Source: Jiella endophytica (lineage in GTDB: Bacteria > Pseudomonadota > Alphaproteobacteria > Rhizobiales > Rhizobiaceae). Taken from it: DNA of 64,000 bases. The DNA is taken from the NCBI RefSeq assembly GCF_004519335.1, contig NZ_SOZD01000009.1:21584-85583 (forward strand), read 5' to 3'. Shown piece after piece: positions 1-8,742 of the stretch. The notes under the pieces were generated by a model. That model made no database searches, was not told the origin of the DNA, and was given only the letters and a program-made list of their open reading frames with translations. The stretch's first letter is position 1. Every line of letters begins with the position of its first letter. The position numbers and the translations under genes are program-made.

Positions 1-167
1 ATCCCAGTTCAACGGACGACCGTTCGGTCATCTCGAGCATCTCCCGGCCCTGCCGTCTGAGATGTCCCCCTCGATTCCTCCGTACGCCGCAGACAATAGA
101 GGTGAAACCAAACAGCGACAAGCCTTATTTCCCGGATTTGGCAAATCCTCCTGCAAGCCTGCGGGCT
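1..167. other. Window edge, no supported gene
   Basis: The stretch before the prmC stop holds no gene I can support. On the minus strand an open frame enters from the left edge, with ATG codons at 40 and 31 behind a GGGAG-like purine run, and stays open to base 1 for only about 13 codons. In Hyphomicrobiales a DUF4167 gene often follows prmC, so a gene start here is possible but unproven. Confidence 0.2.
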
Positions 168-1208
168 TCACGAAAGCTTGGACACCGGGTCCGCGGCTCT
201 GGTCAGCGTCAGGACGCGCTCGATGCCGGAAAGATCTCGCGTCCGGCGGGACGACGCAAATCCGCCCGCTGCGAAGAGCGCCTCGACGTCGCCTGCCTGC
301 CCACGTCCGATCTCCAGAACGGCAGCTCCGCCCGGCCGCAGCAGGCGAGCCGCTTCGCCCGCGATCGTCCGGTATGCGTCGAGCCCGTCCGCCCCGCCGT
401 CGAGGGCGAGCATAGGATCGTGCCGGCGCACCCCGATATCGAGCTCGGCGATCTCACTCGTCGGAATATAGGGCGGATTCGAGACGATCAGATCGAATTT
501 TCCGCCGAGGGGCGAAAGATGATCGGCCCTGACCGGAAAGAACCGGTCGGCGACCCCCGCCGCAACGGCGTTCCACCGCGCGGTCGCGAGCGCGCCCTCG
601 GAAATGTCGATGGCGATGGCCTCGGCCGCCGGGCAGAGGGCCAGCAGCGAGACGGCGATGGCGCCCGCTCCGGTGCCGACATCGGCGAACAGGCAGCGGC
701 CGCTCGCCGCGATCGCGGCTTCGACCAGCGGCCGGGCGACCTCGACGAGGATCTCGGTTTCCGGCCGCGGCTCCAGCGTCTCCGGCGACAGGGCGAATTC
801 GTGCTCGTAGAAGGCCCGCCGGCCGATGATCCGGTGCACCGGCTCGCCGGCGATACGGCGCTCCAGTAAGCCGGCAAAATTCTTGATTTCGTTGCCTGCC
901 AGCGGCAGAGCGCTGTGGCGGTGGATATCACTTGGCCCGGCGCCAGTCGCTTCGGCGAGCAGCAGCCGGGCATCGAGTTCCGGCGTCGGGATCGCCGGTC
1001 CTGAGCCTCTTGTCGCGGCAACCGAGCCGGCCTCGCGCAGCCGGGCCACCGCCTCGCTGTAGAGGGTGCCGAGCCGAATGGCGGCGTCCGAGGGCAATGG
1101 CGCAGAGGCTGGAGACGGCGCGGCGGCAGGCGGAGCCGCGCCCGCCGGACCGTCCCTCAACGGTTCCCCGGCCGTGGCCGCCACCGGCGTCTTTTCTGCC
1201 CGGATCAT
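168..1208 (-). CDS. prmC: Release factor glutamine methyltransferase PrmC
   Basis: PrmC transfers a methyl group from S-adenosylmethionine to the glutamine of the GGQ motif in peptide-chain release factors, in the cytoplasm. The 346-residue product shows the Rossmann glycine motif (FADVGTGAGAIAVSL) and the substrate-glutamine-binding NPPY motif in VSNPPYIPTSE, with an N-terminal helical domain before it. It is about 50 residues longer than usual because of an Ala/Pro-rich N-terminus (roughly residues 1-45), for which I see no alternative ATG. It lies 10 bp downstream of prfA on the same strand, the usual enzyme-substrate pairing, and is probably co-transcribed with it. Confidence 0.95.
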   Translation of the reverse strand: MIRAEKTPVAATAGEPLRDGPAGAAPPAAAPSPASAPLPSDAAIRLGTLYSEAVARLREAGSVAATRGSGPAIPTPELDARLLLAEATGAGPSDIHRHSALPLAGNEIKNFAGLLERRIAGEPVHRIIGRRAFYEHEFALSPETLEPRPETEILVEVARPLVEAAIAASGRCLFADVGTGAGAIAVSLLALCPAAEAIAIDISEGALATARWNAVAAGVADRFFPVRADHLSPLGGKFDLIVSNPPYIPTSEIAELDIGVRRHDPMLALDGGADGLDAYRTIAGEAARLLRPGGAAVLEIGRGQAGDVEALFAAGGFASSRRTRDLSGIERVLTLTRAADPVSKLS

Positions 1209-1218
1209 GCCGGGCGCC

Positions 1219-2304
1219 TCACGCCTCGTCCTCGCCGCCGACGGCGGCCAAAAGCTTCGCCTGATGGTCGGAAACGAGCGCCTCGACCAGTTCGTCGATC
1301 TCGCCCTCCATCACCCGGTCGAGCTTGTAGAGGGTGAGGTTGATCCGGTGGTCGGTCACCCGGCCTTGCGGAAAATTGTAGGTGCGGATGCGCTCGGAGC
1401 GGTCGCCGGAGCCGACCTGGCTCTTGCGGGCGGCGGAGCGCTCGTCGTCGGCCTTCTGGCGTTCCATGTCGAACAGCCGCGCCTTCAGCACCTGCATCGC
1501 CCTCGCCCGGTTCTGGTGCTGCGACTTTTCCGAGGAGGTCACCACGATCCCGGTCGGCAGGTGGGTGATGCGCACCGCCGAATCGGTGGTGTTGACGTGC
1601 TGGCCGCCGGCACCGGAAGAGCGCATCGTATCGATGCGGATGTCCTCGGCCCGGACGTCGACGTCGATGTCCTCGGCCTCGGGGAGGACCGCGACGGTCG
1701 CGGCCGAGGTGTGGATGCGGCCGCCGGATTCGGTCTCCGGCACGCGCTGGACACGGTGGACGCCGGATTCGAACTTCAGCCGCGAGAAGACGCCGGCACC
1801 GCGGATCGCCGCGATCACCTCCTTGTATCCCCCGACTTCGCCCTCGCTCGCGGAAAGAATCTCGAGCTTCCAGCGATTGAGTTCGGAATAGCGCTGATAC
1901 ATGCGGAAGAGGTCGCCGGCGAAGAGCCCCGCCTCGGAGCCGCCGGTGCCGGCACGGATCTCGAGGATCGCGCCCTTCTCGTCGGCGGCGTCCTTGGGCA
2001 GAAGCAGCAGCCTGATCCGCTGGGTCAGCACCTCGATCCGGTCCCTCAGGCTGTCGATCTCGAGCTCGGCGAGTTCGCGCATCTCCCGGTCGGCGGAGGG
2101 ATCGGTGAGGAGGGCGCGGGACCCCTTCAGCTCCTCCTCGGCCCGGCGGTAGTCGCCGATCGCCGCATTGACCTCCTCTAGGGAGGCGTATTCCGCGGCG
2201 AGCTTCGAATAGACCTCGTGCTCCGGCCCTTTCGCCATTTCCCGCTCGAGAGTGGCGAAGCGGTTCTGGATCTCGTTCAATGTCGCGTTCGGCAGGGTCG
2301 CCAT
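1219..2304 (-). CDS. prfA: Peptide chain release factor 1
   Basis: RF1 recognises UAA and UAG stop codons and triggers peptide release on the ribosome. The 361-residue protein is the standard length. GGQ lies at residues 233-235 ([11 protein letters not shown]), and a PxT-type stop-codon-recognition tripeptide (PET, residues 189-191) marks it as RF1 rather than RF2. The N-terminal half is the helical RF domain. It sits between ptsP upstream and prmC downstream on the same strand, with prmC following after 10 bp. Start is the ATG at 2304. Confidence 0.97.
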   Translation of the reverse strand: MATLPNATLNEIQNRFATLEREMAKGPEHEVYSKLAAEYASLEEVNAAIGDYRRAEEELKGSRALLTDPSADREMRELAELEIDSLRDRIEVLTQRIRLLLLPKDAADEKGAILEIRAGTGGSEAGLFAGDLFRMYQRYSELNRWKLEILSASEGEVGGYKEVIAAIRGAGVFSRLKFESGVHRVQRVPETESGGRIHTSAATVAVLPEAEDIDVDVRAEDIRIDTMRSSGAGGQHVNTTDSAVRITHLPTGIVVTSSEKSQHQNRARAMQVLKARLFDMERQKADDERSAARKSQVGSGDRSERIRTYNFPQGRVTDHRINLTLYKLDRVMEGEIDELVEALVSDHQAKLLAAVGGEDEA

Positions 2305-2419
2305 GATGTCCGGTTCAATGCCTGAATGAAAATGTCTGCGGCATTAAGGCCGGGCGGAAGCCGACGCTCCGCCTGCTCGCTTTGCCGCAATGCGCTTTAG
2401 CTGATCTCAGCGCATGTCG

Positions 2420-4711
2420 CTAATATGGGATGGCATGGCGCTCGGCGAAATCCTTCAGGAACGCCCGCGCCGATCCTGTCTCCTCGCCATCGTCGAGAAG
2501 CGCATGGAGTTCGCCCGAAAGCGCCGCGGCGTCGAGGGTCGTCAGCATCGCCTTGACCGGGCCGATCGACGGCGGCGCCATCGAAATGTTCCGGAAGCCG
2601 AGGCCGATGAGAGCCATCGCCGAGAGCGGCCGGCCGGCCATCTCGCCGCAGAGCGAGAGATGCACGCCGTTCCTCTCGCTGGCCGCGACCACGCTGCGCA
2701 ACGCCCTGAGGAACGGCACCGACAGGTCGTCGTAGCGGCCGGAGACATTGGCGTTGCCGCGATCGACGGCGAAGAAGAACTGGAACAGGTCGTTCGAGCC
2801 GATCGAGACGAAGTCGAGCCCCGCCATCAGCGGATCCAGCTGATAGAGCAGCGACGGCACCTCCAGCATCGCGCCGATCGACAGCTTCTTCGGCGGCTCG
2901 TAGCCGAAGCGCGTGAGATGGTCGAGCTCGCGGTCGATCAGCGCGCGGGCAGCGCGGATCTCAAAAAGATCGGTGACCATCGGAAACATGATCCGGCTTT
3001 CCCGGCCGGACGAGGCCTTCAGGAGCGCCCGCAGCTGGGTGCGCAGGAGGCCGGGCCGGTCGAGCGCCAGCCGCATCGCCCGGTAGCCGAGCGCCGGGTT
3101 CTCCTCCGGGCCGTGGCTGAGATAGGGCAACAGCTTGTCGCCGCCGACATCGAGGGTGCGGAAGGTCACCGGCTTGTCGCCGGCGGCATCGAGCACGGCC
3201 CGATAGAGACGCTCCTGGTCGCCGGCCCGCGGCATGGTCGAGGCGACCATGAACTGCAGCTCGGTGCGGAACAGGCCGATCCCCTCGGCGCCGGATTCGG
3301 CGAGCTGCGGCAGGTCGACGAGCAGCCCGGCATTCATCTGCAGGCCGATCATCGTGCCGTCGACGGTGCGCGCCGGCTGGTCGCGCAGCGAGCGGTAGCG
3401 CTGCTGGCGTTCGGCACGGAAGCGCAGCTTGTCGGAGAAGAGGTCGTGGACCTCCGGCGGCGGGCGCAGATGCACGTCGCCGCTCTCGCCGTCGACGATG
3501 ATCGAATCGCCTTTCTCCGAGCGCGAGACGACGCCCTTCACCTGGCCCGCGACGGGAATGCCGAGGGCCCTGGCGACGATGACGACGTGGCTCGTCGCAG
3601 CGCCCTCCTCGAGGACGAGGCCGCGGATCTGGCCGCGATGATAGTCGAGCAGCTCGGCGGCGCCCATGTTACGGGCGACGACCACCGCGTCGGCGATGTC
3701 GGCGCTGACGCCGCCCTGGCCGATCAGCTGGCGTAAAAGCCGGTTGGCGAGATCGTCGAAGTCGTGCAGCCGCTCGCGGATATAGGGGTCGGTGAGGTGC
3801 ATCATGCGCGCCCGCATGTCCGATTGCACCTTCTCGACCGCCGCCTCGGCGGTGAGGCCGTTGCGCACCGCCTCTTCAAGCCGGCGCACCCAGCCGCGGT
3901 CCTGGGCGAACTTGCGATAGGTCTCGAGCACGGCGCGGTGCTCGCCCTCGTCGGCGACGTCGCGCCGGTCGAGCATGTCGGCGATCGATTCCCGCAGGAT
4001 CGCCAGCGCCTCGGTCAGCCGCGACACCTCGGTCTCGACGTCCTCGTTGAAAAGGCTCGAGACGACCACCCGCGGCTCGTGCAGGACGACGCGGCCGATG
4101 CCGATGCCGTCGCAGAGCGGCTCGCCCTCGAAGCTGACCGGGCGGGTGAGGTCGAGGGTGGCGCCGGGGCGGGTCAGCCCCTCCAGCCCGCCGGCGGCGA
4201 TCATCTCGGCGATCACCATGGCGACGGTCTCGAAGGCTTCCGATTCCTCCTCGGGATAGACCCGGCCGGCCGCCTTGTTCTGGACGACGAGCACGCCGAG
4301 GGTGCGCCCTGCCCTCAACACGGGCACGCCGAGGAAGGTCGCATAGATCTCCTCGCCGGTTTCGGGAAGGTAGGTGAAGGCCGGATGGTTCTGGGCGTCG
4401 GAGAGGTTCAGCGGCCGGGCGGTCGCGGCGATGGTGCCGACGAGGCCCTCGCCGAGCTTCAGCTGGGCGAGATGCACCGAACCGGGATTGAGGCCTTCGG
4501 TGGCATACAGTTCGAGCACACCGTCGGAACGCAGCACATAAAGCGAGCAGACCTCGGTCTCCATGTGCTTGGCGATCAGCTTGACGATCTGATCGAGACG
4601 CGCCTGCGGCTCCAGGGGCTCGATCATGAGCTCCCGGATGCGGCGCATCAGCACCCGCGGTCCTGAGGTGTCGCTCCTGTTCAACCCCTGCCTTCCGTCC
4701 TGTGCCGCCAA
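2420..4711 (-). CDS. ptsP: Phosphoenolpyruvate-protein phosphotransferase PtsP (EI-Ntr)
   Basis: EI-Ntr passes phosphate from phosphoenolpyruvate to NPr, starting the nitrogen-related PTS phosphorelay. The 763-residue protein has an N-terminal GAF domain (about residues 35-170), the phospho-histidine domain with active His375 (EEGAATSHVVIV), and the C-terminal PEP-binding TIM barrel ending with the catalytic Cys motif SLCGEMAGRP. The chosen start is a TTG at 4711. The first ATG (residue 22, base 4648) would remove residues that related EI-Ntr proteins normally have just before the GAF domain, so TTG is preferred with moderate confidence. The order lysC-ptsP-prfA-prmC is typical of Hyphomicrobiales. 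Confidence 0.95.
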   Translation of the reverse strand: MAAQDGRQGLNRSDTSGPRVLMRRIRELMIEPLEPQARLDQIVKLIAKHMETEVCSLYVLRSDGVLELYATEGLNPGSVHLAQLKLGEGLVGTIAATARPLNLSDAQNHPAFTYLPETGEEIYATFLGVPVLRAGRTLGVLVVQNKAAGRVYPEEESEAFETVAMVIAEMIAAGGLEGLTRPGATLDLTRPVSFEGEPLCDGIGIGRVVLHEPRVVVSSLFNEDVETEVSRLTEALAILRESIADMLDRRDVADEGEHRAVLETYRKFAQDRGWVRRLEEAVRNGLTAEAAVEKVQSDMRARMMHLTDPYIRERLHDFDDLANRLLRQLIGQGGVSADIADAVVVARNMGAAELLDYHRGQIRGLVLEEGAATSHVVIVARALGIPVAGQVKGVVSRSEKGDSIIVDGESGDVHLRPPPEVHDLFSDKLRFRAERQQRYRSLRDQPARTVDGTMIGLQMNAGLLVDLPQLAESGAEGIGLFRTELQFMVASTMPRAGDQERLYRAVLDAAGDKPVTFRTLDVGGDKLLPYLSHGPEENPALGYRAMRLALDRPGLLRTQLRALLKASSGRESRIMFPMVTDLFEIRAARALIDRELDHLTRFGYEPPKKLSIGAMLEVPSLLYQLDPLMAGLDFVSIGSNDLFQFFFAVDRGNANVSGRYDDLSVPFLRALRSVVAASERNGVHLSLCGEMAGRPLSAMALIGLGFRNISMAPPSIGPVKAMLTTLDAAALSGELHALLDDGEETGSARAFLKDFAERHAIPY

Positions 4712-4892
4712 GGATGTCCGGAATCAATCCGGTTCCGAAACTGCTTCATCACCGCCATGGCAATCCGGCCCATGCGACTCAACGGCCACGAGACCATGGT
4801 GCCGGATTTGCGGGTTGCGAGGCAAGAACCCAGCCGTTTTCGGTTGCCGCCGGCCATCGCGGCGGGCCGCGACGGTTCCGGGGGGTCGAGAG

Positions 4893-6149
4893 TCAGGCCT
4901 TGTCGAGGCCGTAGACGCCGTGCAGCGCCCGCACGGCCAGTTCGGTGTAGTCGCCGTCGATCAGGATCGAGATCTTGATCTCGGAGGTGGTGATCGCCTT
5001 GATGTTGATACCGCGGGCGGCGAGCGCCTTGAAGGCCGTCGCCGCGACGCCGGTGTGGCTGCGCATGCCGATGCCGATCACCGAGACCTTGGTGAGTCCG
5101 GATTCGCTCTGCAGCGAATCATAGCGCATCTCGGCCTTGGCCTTTTCGAGGATCGCCGTGGCCTTCTGCAGGTCGCCGGCCGGCACCGTGAAGGTCATAT
5201 CCGTCGCATCGCCGGATTCGGAGATGTTCTGGACGATCATGTCGACATTGACGCCGGCATCGGCCAGCGGACCGAAGATCGCCGCCGCGACGCCCGGGCG
5301 GTCCTCGACGCGCCTCAGCGAGATCTGCGCCTCGTCCCGCGAATAGGCGATACCCGTCACCACCTGCTGTTCCACGATTTCGTCCTCGTCGCATATGAGG
5401 GTTCCCGGCGGATTGTCGAAATCGCCCATGCCGGGAGCATCCGGATCCTCGAAGGAGGAGCGCACGAAGGTGCGCACCTTGTGTACCATGGCGAGCTCGA
5501 CCGAGCGCACCTGCAGCACCTTGGCACCGAGCGAGGCCATTTCGAGCATCTCCTCGAAGGAGATCCTCGCCATGCGCCGGGCCTTGGGCTCGATCCGCGG
5601 ATCGGTGGTGTAGACGCCGTCGACGTCGGTATAGATGTCGCAGCGATCGGCGGCGATCGCCGCGGCGATGGCGACGGCGCTGGTGTCCGAACCGCCGCGC
5701 CCGAGCGTCGCGATGCGGTTGTCCGGGGCGATCCCCTGGAAGCCGGCGACGACCGCCACCTGCTGCTCCTCGTCGAAGCGGCGGACGATCTCGGCGGCGT
5801 CGATCTCCTGGATCCTCGCGGCGCCATGGGAGCCGTCGGTGCGGATCGGGATCTGCCAGCCCTGCCAGGAGCGGGCGTTGATGCCCATCTGCTGCAGCGT
5901 GATCGCCAGGAGCCCGGCGGTGACCTGTTCGCCCGAGGCGACCACCGCGTCATATTCGCGGGCGTCGTGGATGGGCGAAGCCGCGCGGCACCAGCCGACC
6001 AGCTCGTTGGTCTTGCCCGCCATCGCCGATACCACCACGGCGACATGGTGACCGGCATCGACCTCGCGTTTGACATGCCGGGCGACATTGCGGATGCGGT
6101 CGACGTCGCCGACGGATGTTCCGCCGAATTTCAGGACGAGACGGGCCAT
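4893..6149 (-). CDS. lysC: Aspartate kinase
   Basis: Aspartokinase phosphorylates L-aspartate, the first step toward lysine, threonine, methionine and diaminopimelate. The 418-residue product starts with the kinase signature KFGGTSVGD and carries two C-terminal ACT domains (about residues 265-410) for allosteric feedback by lysine and threonine. I chose the ATG at 6149, which gives MARLVLKFGG; an upstream in-frame ATG at 6182 would add 11 residues with no family resemblance. It lies upstream of ptsP on the same strand with a gap of about 180 bp. No riboswitch or leader peptide was recognised upstream. Confidence 0.96.
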   Translation of the reverse strand: MARLVLKFGGTSVGDVDRIRNVARHVKREVDAGHHVAVVVSAMAGKTNELVGWCRAASPIHDAREYDAVVASGEQVTAGLLAITLQQMGINARSWQGWQIPIRTDGSHGAARIQEIDAAEIVRRFDEEQQVAVVAGFQGIAPDNRIATLGRGGSDTSAVAIAAAIAADRCDIYTDVDGVYTTDPRIEPKARRMARISFEEMLEMASLGAKVLQVRSVELAMVHKVRTFVRSSFEDPDAPGMGDFDNPPGTLICDEDEIVEQQVVTGIAYSRDEAQISLRRVEDRPGVAAAIFGPLADAGVNVDMIVQNISESGDATDMTFTVPAGDLQKATAILEKAKAEMRYDSLQSESGLTKVSVIGIGMRSHTGVAATAFKALAARGINIKAITTSEIKISILIDGDYTELAVRALHGVYGLDKA

Positions 6150-6341
6150 GGGCTGCGTTTGTTCACCTGGGCGGCGCGGCACCCTGGCGGGTCCGGCTGT
6201 TCCTTCGTTCGTTCACCCCCGGAGGCAGCGGTGCGCCTGCCCCTTCGGCGCGCGTTCCCTAACCGATGGCGGCGGTCGGCGCAATCTTTCGCTTCCGGGG
6301 GCCACCGGCTGCCCGGATCCGGCACTGCGGCGAGAGACCGT

Positions 6342-6941
6342 TCACCGCGGCCCCGATCTTGCGAGAGGCTTGTCGAAGGCGTCCATCCGATAGCGGCTGG
6401 TACGGCTGGAGAGCGCCGGCAGCAGGCGTCGGCGGCAATGGCGCTCGACGAGACGCGCCGCGGCGGCAGGCCGCGTTGCGGCATCGCCGAATGGAACGAC
6501 GTGATGCAGCGCGACCAGCCGGCCGCCAGGCGCCAGCGCCGCCTCGATCCGCCTGAGGCACGCCTCGAGATCGCGGCGCGGCAGGTAATAGAGGATCTCC
6601 GACGCGACGATCAGGTCGAACGGCCCCCGCGGCAGTCCTTGCGGCAGCAGGCCTCTGACGAAACGGACGTTCTTCGCCCCTACATTCCTCGCCGCCGCAT
6701 GGGCGAGCGCGGTGGGCGATGCATCCTGCGCGACGAGCCTCAGCGCCGAGCGGCGGAGCGCCGCGGTGGTCTCGCCATTGGCGCAGGCGAGTTCCAGCAC
6801 CCGGCCCCGGCAGCGTGGGCCGCAGCCTTTCAGAAGCACCTCACGCTTGTTCCGCTCAAATAGTGAGCCGGCATAGTTCCACGGATCGGGATCGGCTCGG
6901 AACAGCGCCTCGAAACCGTCGGCATCGATCACCCGTCCCAT
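6342..6941 (-). CDS. NodS-like SAM-dependent methyltransferase
   Basis: A 199-residue class I methyltransferase resembling the NodS family, which N-methylates lipo-chitooligosaccharides in rhizobia. The sequence shows WNYAGSLFERNKRE near the N-terminus, the motif LELACANGETTAAL for SAM binding, and a DLIVASEILYYL segment typical of NodS-like proteins. It overlaps the upstream PIG-L deacetylase gene by 13 bp and is the last gene of a four-gene operon. In related bacteria this domain is often fused to the deacetylase. Its acceptor here is unknown; no nodulation genes are in the window, so nothing indicates a Nod-factor role. Confidence 0.8.
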   Translation of the reverse strand: MGRVIDADGFEALFRADPDPWNYAGSLFERNKREVLLKGCGPRCRGRVLELACANGETTAALRRSALRLVAQDASPTALAHAAARNVGAKNVRFVRGLLPQGLPRGPFDLIVASEILYYLPRRDLEACLRRIEAALAPGGRLVALHHVVPFGDAATRPAAAARLVERHCRRRLLPALSSRTSRYRMDAFDKPLARSGPR

Positions 6942-7645
6942 GGCCGCACATAGATCTCCAGCGGCCCGGTCAGCCGTGCGATGGTCTCTTCGCCGAGCAG
7001 GAAGCCGTCCGGATCGTCGTCGATCAGGGCCGTCGTCTGCGACAGATGCGCCGCCACCGCCTGGCGCTTGGCGACCCTGAGATGCGAGACGTCGAAGGCG
7101 ACGAACTCGGCCTCGTCCGGCGCCGGTCGGTCACCGAGTTGACCGAACTCGTCGAGCCAGATCGCATATTCCATGGTCGCGATGGCACGGCCAGACGCGG
7201 CGATCGCCTCCGTCGACAGGCGCCAGGAATCGCGATGGTCGCGATGCGGATCGCGGCGCCACGGCAGCAGGACGAGATCCGGCCGGAAGCCGGCGAGCAG
7301 CTGCTCGACCCTGTCGCGCGCGGCGGTCCATTCCGCCGAGCCCGGCTGCGGCATGTCGGCGTCCCTCAGCCGCAGGAAGCTGCGCGGCTGATTGCCGAGA
7401 CCGAGACGGGCGAGCGCTTCGGCCGCTTCGCTCTCCCGCTGCGAGGCGAGGCGCTGGCGCGGCCAGCTTTTTGAGGCGGGATGCGAGGCGCCGCCGTCGG
7501 TGACGAACAGCGTGTGGATCTGCCGCCCGCCCGCCGCCAGCATGACCATCAGACCGCCGCAGCCGAGAGACTCGTCGTCCGGATGCGGCGCGATGACGAG
7601 GATGCGGCGGGCATCGATGTCGCGGGGGTCGAGAAGGCGCGGCAT
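6929..7645 (-). CDS. PIG-L family deacetylase
   Basis: A zinc-dependent N-deacetylase of the PIG-L/LmbE family, which removes acetyl groups from N-acetylglucosamine-type sugars. The 238-residue protein has the metal-binding HPDDE motif at residues 21-25 (VIAPHPDDESLGCGG) and a later His-rich segment (RDPHRDHRDSW) that supplies a further metal ligand. The ATG at 7645 was chosen because the signature begins shortly after it; the frame stays open much further upstream but with unrelated sequence. It begins 2 bp after the acyl-CoA dehydrogenase-like gene and overlaps the methyltransferase gene by 13 bp, so the operon is translationally coupled. The sugar substrate is unknown. Confidence 0.87.
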   Translation of the reverse strand: MPRLLDPRDIDARRILVIAPHPDDESLGCGGLMVMLAAGGRQIHTLFVTDGGASHPASKSWPRQRLASQRESEAAEALARLGLGNQPRSFLRLRDADMPQPGSAEWTAARDRVEQLLAGFRPDLVLLPWRRDPHRDHRDSWRLSTEAIAASGRAIATMEYAIWLDEFGQLGDRPAPDEAEFVAFDVSHLRVAKRQAVAAHLSQTTALIDDDPDGFLLGEETIARLTGPLEIYVRPWDG

Positions 7646-7647
7646 CG

Positions 7648-8742
7648 TCACCGGCCGGCCGCCATTTCGCCGGCGAGAAAGGCGTCGGCAAATCCGGTGA
7701 GGGCGCCGTCGGGGTTCGGCTGGCGAAGATAGGTGCGAAGGTCGGGGATCAGCCGCTCCAGAGGATGCGGCGCATTGAAGCCGGCGGCACCGACCGCCCG
7801 CTCGGCGGTTTCGAGAACCTCCATCGCCAGTTGCTCGACCACCGTCCTGAAGCCGTTGGCAACGGCACGCAGCCGGGCGCCATCGGGATCTGCACCCACC
7901 GCCGTCTCGGCCGCGTCCCAGGCGTCTGCGGCCGATTCCAGCCACAGCCGACCGGTTTCGAGCGCCAGCCCCATCCTCCCCAGACGATGCGCCTGATGGG
8001 GATTTCCGGACCGACCCGAAGCCTGAAGGTGATCGACTGCCGCCTGCGCCACCGCCCGCATGCCGCCGACATGGACTGCGGAAAAACGGATGGCGCCGCC
8101 AGTGAACCACGGCTCGGCGATGTAGTCGCCGGGTACGCCGAGCGGCGTGATGGCCTCTGCCGGCACCGGGGCGAAATCCACCACATGGCTGCCGGAGGCC
8201 GTCATGCCGAGGGGTCGCCACCAGGAGCGGTCGACCGCGACCGCATCGAGCCCGACGATGAACATCTGCCGGCCGTCCGGGACCGGGGCGGTGACGATCG
8301 CATGGCTGAGGCCGTCGACGCCGGAGGCAAAGTTCTTCCTGCCGGTGAGCCGGCCGTCGCGAGAGGTCAGCGGATCGCCCGGCTGGTCGGTGTTCCAGAC
8401 GCCGAAGAGGCCGCCCGCCTCGGCCAGCGCGTGTACCTTTCTGACGATCTCCGGCGGGCCGAACCGCCGGACGAGATCGAGCGCGTTGACATGGCCCTCA
8501 TAGAGCCTGCCGAGGCCAAGATCGCCCTGCCCGACCGCGGCGAGCAGCCTGAGGAGAGAGCGCCCCTCGCCTTTGCCGATCGGCGGCCTCGAACAGAGGC
8601 CGCGCTTGCGCAGGACATCAAAGCCTTCCGCGGGAAAGGCGTCGCGGTCGTCAGCGCCGCCAACCGCGGCGGCGATCTCCTTCGACAGACCGTCGAACCC
8701 TTCGACATTTCGGCTTTTCGCGATGATGGTCTCATGCCGCAT
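7648..8742 (-). CDS. Acyl-CoA dehydrogenase-like protein
   Basis: A 364-residue protein with the layout of acyl-CoA dehydrogenases: N-terminal helical segment, a middle beta domain (GRKNFASGVDGLSHAIV, then GMTASGSHVVDF) and a C-terminal helical domain. The family are flavoproteins that oxidise acyl-CoA or related thioesters; I could not identify the catalytic glutamate with certainty. The start is the ATG at 8742 (MRHETIIAK), which lies inside the end of the glycosyltransferase gene (11 bp overlap). Its place between a glycosyltransferase and a deacetylase suggests it modifies an acyl or amine group of the same unknown glycoconjugate rather than taking part in beta-oxidation. That role is inference. 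Confidence 0.75.
   Translation of the reverse strand: MRHETIIAKSRNVEGFDGLSKEIAAAVGGADDRDAFPAEGFDVLRKRGLCSRPPIGKGEGRSLLRLLAAVGQGDLGLGRLYEGHVNALDLVRRFGPPEIVRKVHALAEAGGLFGVWNTDQPGDPLTSRDGRLTGRKNFASGVDGLSHAIVTAPVPDGRQMFIVGLDAVAVDRSWWRPLGMTASGSHVVDFAPVPAEAITPLGVPGDYIAEPWFTGGAIRFSAVHVGGMRAVAQAAVDHLQASGRSGNPHQAHRLGRMGLALETGRLWLESAADAWDAAETAVGADPDGARLRAVANGFRTVVEQLAMEVLETAERAVGAAGFNAPHPLERLIPDLRTYLRQPNPDGALTGFADAFLAGEMAAGR

Noticed and set aside
4626..6863. Plus-strand open frame of about 745 codons
   Set aside because: It is antisense to lysC and the methyltransferase gene. The sequence is rich in Gly, Asp, Arg and His with no family resemblance.
6342..7645. Nodulation function for the deacetylase and NodS-like genes
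   Set aside because: No nodA, nodC, nod box or symbiosis gene is present; the similarity is at family level only.
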